Shown: piece after piece, positions 59,725 to 64,000 of the stretch
Numbering within the stretch: the stretch's first letter is position 1
Layout: each line of letters starts with the position of its first letter
Source of the DNA: Ecdyonurus torrentis
Lineage: Eukaryota > Arthropoda > Insecta > Ephemeroptera > Heptageniidae
Assembly (NCBI GenBank): GCA_949318235.1
Contig: OX439132.1
Span: 19,603,533 to 19,667,532 of the forward strand
Direction of reading: 5' to 3'
Length of the DNA stretch: 64,000 bases
Notes under the pieces: generated by a model
The model's database searches: none
Told to the model about the DNA's origin: nothing
Seen by the model: only the letters and a program-made list of their open reading frames with translations
Position numbers and translations under genes: made by a program

Positions 59725-60726
59725 TCAACATTTTTCGATTAAATTATCATAATTTTCAACCTCAATATTGTTATTTTGAAATTCATGCTTCATATTTATT
59801 TTAATATTATTATGAATTATTTGGGACATGATTTTAAGATCCTCGGCTATAAGTTGTACAGTTGAACTTGGTAATAAATACTGCGATTCTAATTTTAAAA
59901 AAAATTTAGCAAATTGTTCCACGAGGGCTTGTGTCATTACTTTAACGTCTAAACTTGTGTCGTTATTATCATTTATATCATTTAGGTCACTATCATTCAT
60001 ATCCGTATTTTCAGCATCAGTCAGTGAATCATAACTTATATTGCTTAAATTAGGGCTGTTTTGAGAAATAAACGTATTTGAAGATATATTATTTAACGAT
60101 TGAGGTGATACATGTAAGCTGTCACCTGTTTTTTTATGCCTGCTCAGGTGAGTAGAGAAACTGTTTCTATTATATGCAACATATTGACAGTGTGAATGTG
60201 GACAGCAGACGGACTTTAAGTTTTGAAAATGATTTTTTAAATGTGATATTAGGTTAGATTCTAATTGAAAATGTTTGCCACAATTAGGTACGTTACAACG
60301 GTAAAAACGTGCTTCTGATTCATTTTCTGATAATAAAGTAATAATTTTTTTATGACCTCGACGCATATGACTTTCGTACGAGCTTAAATTTTTACTTGTA
60401 AAAAAACACCGTAGATAAGGACATCTAAAGAAAAAATTTCTATTTTGAACGTGTATTTTAATATGGTTATTATATGATAAAGTGTTTAATAAAGTAGTTT
60501 TGCAATCAAAGCATTGGAAGCTTGGACCTGGATTAATTTCCAAGCCAGCAACAAATAATAAAATCATAATTAAAATTAACGCCATTATATTGCTAAAATG
60601 ACTGCATTTTAAATTACTTTTTCTAACAATCGTTATACTCTTTCGAGTTCGAATTTTTATTCTAAAGTTAAATATTCCTATACGAAAACGATAGGTTGAT
60701 ATATCTGCACCCATTTTTAAAGACAA
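59725..60726 (-). CDS. C2H2 zinc-finger protein of the transposon with 2A-like leader
   Basis: 333 residues, minus strand. Residues 48-60 are hydrophobic (MALILIMILLFVA), followed directly by GLEINPGP (61-68), a 2A-like motif. Four C2H2 fingers follow: C72/C75/H88/H92, C102/C107/H120/H125, C144/C149/H162/H166 and C175/C180/H193/H197. An Asn/Asp-rich acidic segment (about 230-262) and a helical C-terminus follow. The fingers probably bind the element's ends or guide the transposase encoded 57 nt downstream. The start at 60726 is the longest; Met 48 would place the hydrophobic leader and 2A-like motif at the very N-terminus, as in several non-LTR elements. The frame is intact. It could be the N-terminal part of one long transposase in relatives. 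Confidence 0.8.
   Translation of the reverse strand: MSLKMGADISTYRFRIGIFNFRIKIRTRKSITIVRKSNLKCSHFSNIMALILIMILLFVAGLEINPGPSFQCFDCKTTLLNTLSYNNHIKIHVQNRNFFFRCPYLRCFFTSKNLSSYESHMRRGHKKIITLLSENESEARFYRCNVPNCGKHFQLESNLISHLKNHFQNLKSVCCPHSHCQYVAYNRNSFSTHLSRHKKTGDSLHVSPQSLNNISSNTFISQNSPNLSNISYDSLTDAENTDMNDSDLNDINDNNDTSLDVKVMTQALVEQFAKFFLKLESQYLLPSSTVQLIAEDLKIMSQIIHNNIKINMKHEFQNNNIEVENYDNLIEKC
60523..60546 (-). other. 2A-like (NPGP) motif in the zinc-finger ORF
   Basis: Codons for residues 61-68 read GLEINPGP after a Leu/Ile-rich stretch. The consensus of ribosome-skipping 2A peptides is D-(V/I)-E-x-N-P-G-P. Here Gly replaces the Asp and Leu the Val/Ile, so skipping may be weak or lost. Confidence 0.5.
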
Positions 60727-60894
60727 ATATTATATGTACTATTATAAAAATATGCAAGTTCACTTTTTACCTTCTTTTTTTATTTTAATATTCACTTGTA
60801 AAGCACTTTTACAATGTTATAGAAAAGATAACTTATGTTAAAATAGAAATAGAATAATAAAATCACAAGAAAATTCAGACACATCCAGCGTTTA

Positions 60895-60985
60895 TGTCTC
60901 TCACACAGTGACTAAATACTTGAGCGGGGTTCTAAAGCGCGGGGGCGAGAAGACGAGCAACGATACAAGCAGTTTTTGGTGAGAA
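60895..60985 (-). promoter_or_regulatory. candidate promoter region of the transposon genes
   Basis: A GC-rich island with several CpGs (GAGCGGGG, GCGCGGGGGCGAG) lies about 170-260 bases upstream of the zinc-finger ORF in very AT-rich DNA. No core element is clear. Confidence 0.3.
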
Positions 60986-63206
60986 AAAGGTCTTTTAGAA
61001 AGTTTATATAGGGGAGGATTTTCGTAGAAAATGTACAGACTAGCGCAAAATGTTGTTGAGTTTTGAAAGCTTTTTTTTTAATTACAGACTGAAATCAAGT
61101 TAAGTTATTTGTTTAAAATTTTAGTTAAATACATAATAGTAAATAAGCAATACTAAAAAAAAGTAAAAAAATAAAAATAAATAAAATACACACGTGGGTT
61201 CCGAGATTGTTTGTAAACATACCTTTAGCTTACCTGTGCTACCTGAATTCTGTTTTTATATACGTTTGTATTATTATTCTTACTTTTGTGTATGTGATAA
61301 ATTGTCAGTATTACATAATCTTTTAGATATTATACATTTGCCGCTGTATGGAATACAAAACTTTAATCTTTTTAAAATTTTAATTTTTAAGTGCATTACA
61401 AAATTATATTTTGTTTAATTTACATAAATATGAATTACAATTTGAAATATATACCAGAGTAAAAAGCTGTAGATTAAATTTTATTTTACATTAAAAATTA
61501 AAAAAAAATAATAATATATTTACTTTTTTATTAAGTGACATACATATGTTTTAAAAAAGTCAATTTCTTTTTGTATAGTGTTGTACATGTACATATACAC
61601 ATGCGTTTGTACGCATTTTTGTTAAATGTAAAAACCATATGTGACAAAATAACAGCAACCAAGATTGAGCGTCGCAGGTAGAAAACAGAAAAAATATCAG
61701 GAAGTCATTCACCCTAATAAAAGTGAGCTCTGTGGTGGTTGTTTTCTATAAGGTTACAATACTAATTCCTAAAATCATAGCTTCCATAGGTTAGGTGAGC
61801 GTATAAGTAATAAAATTGTAGTGTAAAATTATTTAAAACACGAAGTTTAAATTATTATTTTTGAAAAATTTATAAAAATAAAAAAAACTCGAATATTAAT
61901 ATATTTTCAAATAAAAACGTCAAAACTCGACTTAATTTTAAACTTTTTTTTTTGTGTGTAGGTTAATTTCTTATTTACCGAATATGGTGTATAATATATA
62001 TATATACAAGACCTTATATAGTTTGAAAATAAAACAATATTTTGTTATAGTAAATTTAAATTTGTTTCGTGTACTAAACTGTACAACATATAATATATAT
62101 TTTAGTTCAGTACTGTACTTGGGTAATCAGTACATTAAGTGTAAGTACGTACAGTATTGAAAGTACTTGTATTAAGCTTTACAACTCATAAAAAAGTAGG
62201 GAAAAAAACATCACGTTATTTTAGTAAAAACTCTATTTTAAATATCCTATAACTTGATTATCGTTTTTATTTGCGTTTATGTGGTTATAGATATTGTGAA
62301 TTTCCAGATAAAAATGATTTCTCACACCATTTTCTCAGTAATATAGAGGTTGTTTCTTTATATATATATTTTTAATTTTTTTCAATTGTCAATGACGATA
62401 TTTTATAAAATGTGTTCATGATTGCTCACGGATAAACAATAAGTGCATAATTATTATGCTACATTTCATAATAATTATGTTGTGCAGCATAATTATTTTA
62501 AGCAATTTCAAAAAAGTGTAAAAATTATAGTATATAAACATAAATGAAGTAAAAATTACTTAAATTTGTTTATGCTTGCTATAACCACTGATCTGTGCTA
62601 AAAAATTTTTTTGCGTTTTTGTATAAAGCTTTGGTATATATATTTATATAATATATAGGTACACACAAACACACATAGTACATGTATTTTAATTTATACT
62701 TGATGCATAGTAAATGATTTTATGATGCAGTACAGACAGAAAAAAAAAACATGCATGCATGCAAAATTTTACTTTTACATTTTTATATATACGGAAGATA
62801 ATGTAACCATTACCGAGAAGTTTTATATTGGTTCTAAAAAATTGGATTTATTTAAAAAATATAAATATATTTACAACTTTTTCTCATAACTTTCCTATAT
62901 ATATATATACATAATATATCAAGTTCTTCGAACTCTTATATAATGTTGTGTAATGAAATATTAATTAGATTTTCAATATTTTATATTAATTAACCTTCTC
63001 TTCAAGTTCAATTAATAAATCTCTTGAGAGAAAATTTTCTATACTACTTCTTCTTCGTTCTGTATGACTTCATTTCGTGTCAATTCTTAGAACTTGTAAA
63101 TATATTTATAAACTTTTCGTTTTTTATTTTAGCAGAATAACTTAGCTTTTAGTATAATGTATACAATGATCAATATTTTAAACAAACTTTTCAACACTTT
63201 TTTTTT

Positions 63207-63264
63207 ATGTTTATTTATTGAACAAAACAAATATTATGTTTATTTATTGAACAAAACAAATATT
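63207..63264 (+). repeat. 29-bp tandem duplication
   Basis: Two identical units beginning ATGTTTATTTATTGAAC, at 63207-63235 and 63236-63264. The open frame crossing it is noise. Confidence 0.8.
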
Positions 63265-64000
63265 TTAGATTCTATATGTAATAATAACTATAATGTACGG
63301 CATATAAAGTACTTATATTATACCTATGATGTTAAAGTAAATTTTGACATCATAACTGTAGATATAATTCAATTATTTATTTACAAATTAGAGAAGAAAC
63401 TTTATATCTTATATACCACTTTGAGATCAAACAGTAAGCCACAGGATTAAATTTCTAGTACGGAACTGAAGTTTTATAATGTGATCAGATATAATAATAA
63501 ATATTTCACTTTATAAATGAATGTCTAACTTTATTCATAATACAGAGAAAATTATACAACTTTACAAGTATTTTTTTTTATATAAATAATTTATTTATAT
63601 AATTTATTTATATTTAACCTTTTACTTTTAAAAGTAAATGCAGGTTCAAAGTTGTGCACTATAATATGTTTGTCCTCAAATTCAAAATTATATGTAAGTA
63701 AATAAAAATAAATAATTGAATATTTGTTCATATAAATTCAAATGACCAATTATTTAAAATTACCAAACTCAGTTGGCACATCATATTATAACTGCGAATT
63801 AAACTATATTAAAATTATATTTAACAATAGAAGCCATGTAAAAAAATGTATATAGATAAAAATCAATATTGTAATCAAAGTATACTTTCCCATTTGCGAA
63901 AAAAAAAAATTATATTCCAGGGTATTATAAATTATATTTTAGAGATTGTATGTATATAATATTGCCTTTTGTTTTTTATATTCTCCTCATGCATATTTCC

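Larger units (their letters stand above)
60727..64000. other. right flank of the transposon genes and further tetraspanin intron
   Basis: A GC-richer CpG-containing patch at 60895-60985 is the likely promoter of the minus-strand transposon genes. Beyond it the sequence is AT-rich with a repeat rich in ATAATTATG words near 62430-62500 and a 29-bp tandem duplication at 63207-63264. No terminal inverted repeat of the large element and no gene were recognised. Confidence 0.5.

Noticed and set aside
58202..60034. Plus-strand frames opposite the transposase and zinc-finger ORFs
   Set aside because: Antisense shadows of long, motif-bearing minus-strand genes.
61690..61800. Possible exon or MITE near GTGAGCTCTGTGGTGG
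   Set aside because: No inverted ends, no frame and no splice pair consistent with the tetraspanin.
63157..63450. 97-codon frame near the right edge
   Set aside because: Tyr/Asn/Ile-rich AT translation crossing a 29-bp tandem duplication; no domain.

Overview
The window looks like nuclear DNA of an invertebrate animal, most likely an arthropod and possibly a crustacean. The signs are strong AT-richness, GT-AG introns up to about 19 kb long, very many long dinucleotide microsatellites (GA/CT and TA), many short inverted-repeat DNA transposons, and protein families typical of animals. The species call is inference. Most long open frames are microsatellite or AT-rich noise. The real genes were found by following short exons whose splice sites and reading phases fit together.

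Layout, left to right. (1) 99-19640, plus strand: the 3' part of a CUB-domain gene, with a half-CUB exon, a linker exon, one uncertain cassette exon and a short hydrophobic tail exon. (2) 20644-42512, plus strand: a complete six-exon gene. Its exons join in frame to 322 residues: signal peptide, two CUB domains and a hydrophobic C-terminus of the GPI-anchor type. Its first intron is 18.7 kb. The two genes lie about 1 kb apart, have matching intron phases and tail design, and look like tandem paralogues. (3) 47681-47767, plus strand: the first coding exon of a tetraspanin whose other exons must lie beyond the window, so its first intron is at least 16 kb. (4) 60726-54029, minus strand, inside that intron: a large DNA-transposon locus. 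It has a four-finger C2H2 ORF with a 2A-like NPGP motif near its N-terminus, a 633-residue DDE-type transposase with family motifs intact, a long GA microsatellite, and a four-exon companion gene with one apparent one-base frameshift.

The remaining sequence holds several families of small inverted-repeat elements. Many are bounded by TTAA, and several carry the palindrome TGACGTCA. There are also hAT-like and PIF/Harbinger-like elements, a non-LTR retrotransposon tail, poly-T-headed repeats and dozens of microsatellites. No rRNA, tRNA or CRISPR array was recognised, although tRNAs were not searched systematically.

The two CUB proteins would act outside the cell, probably tethered to the membrane, and the tetraspanin in the membrane. 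The transposon genes form a separate selfish unit. The most interesting points are the transposon with its 2A-like leader, the tandem GPI-type CUB genes, and two different MITEs inserted at the same site in two copies of one repeat.
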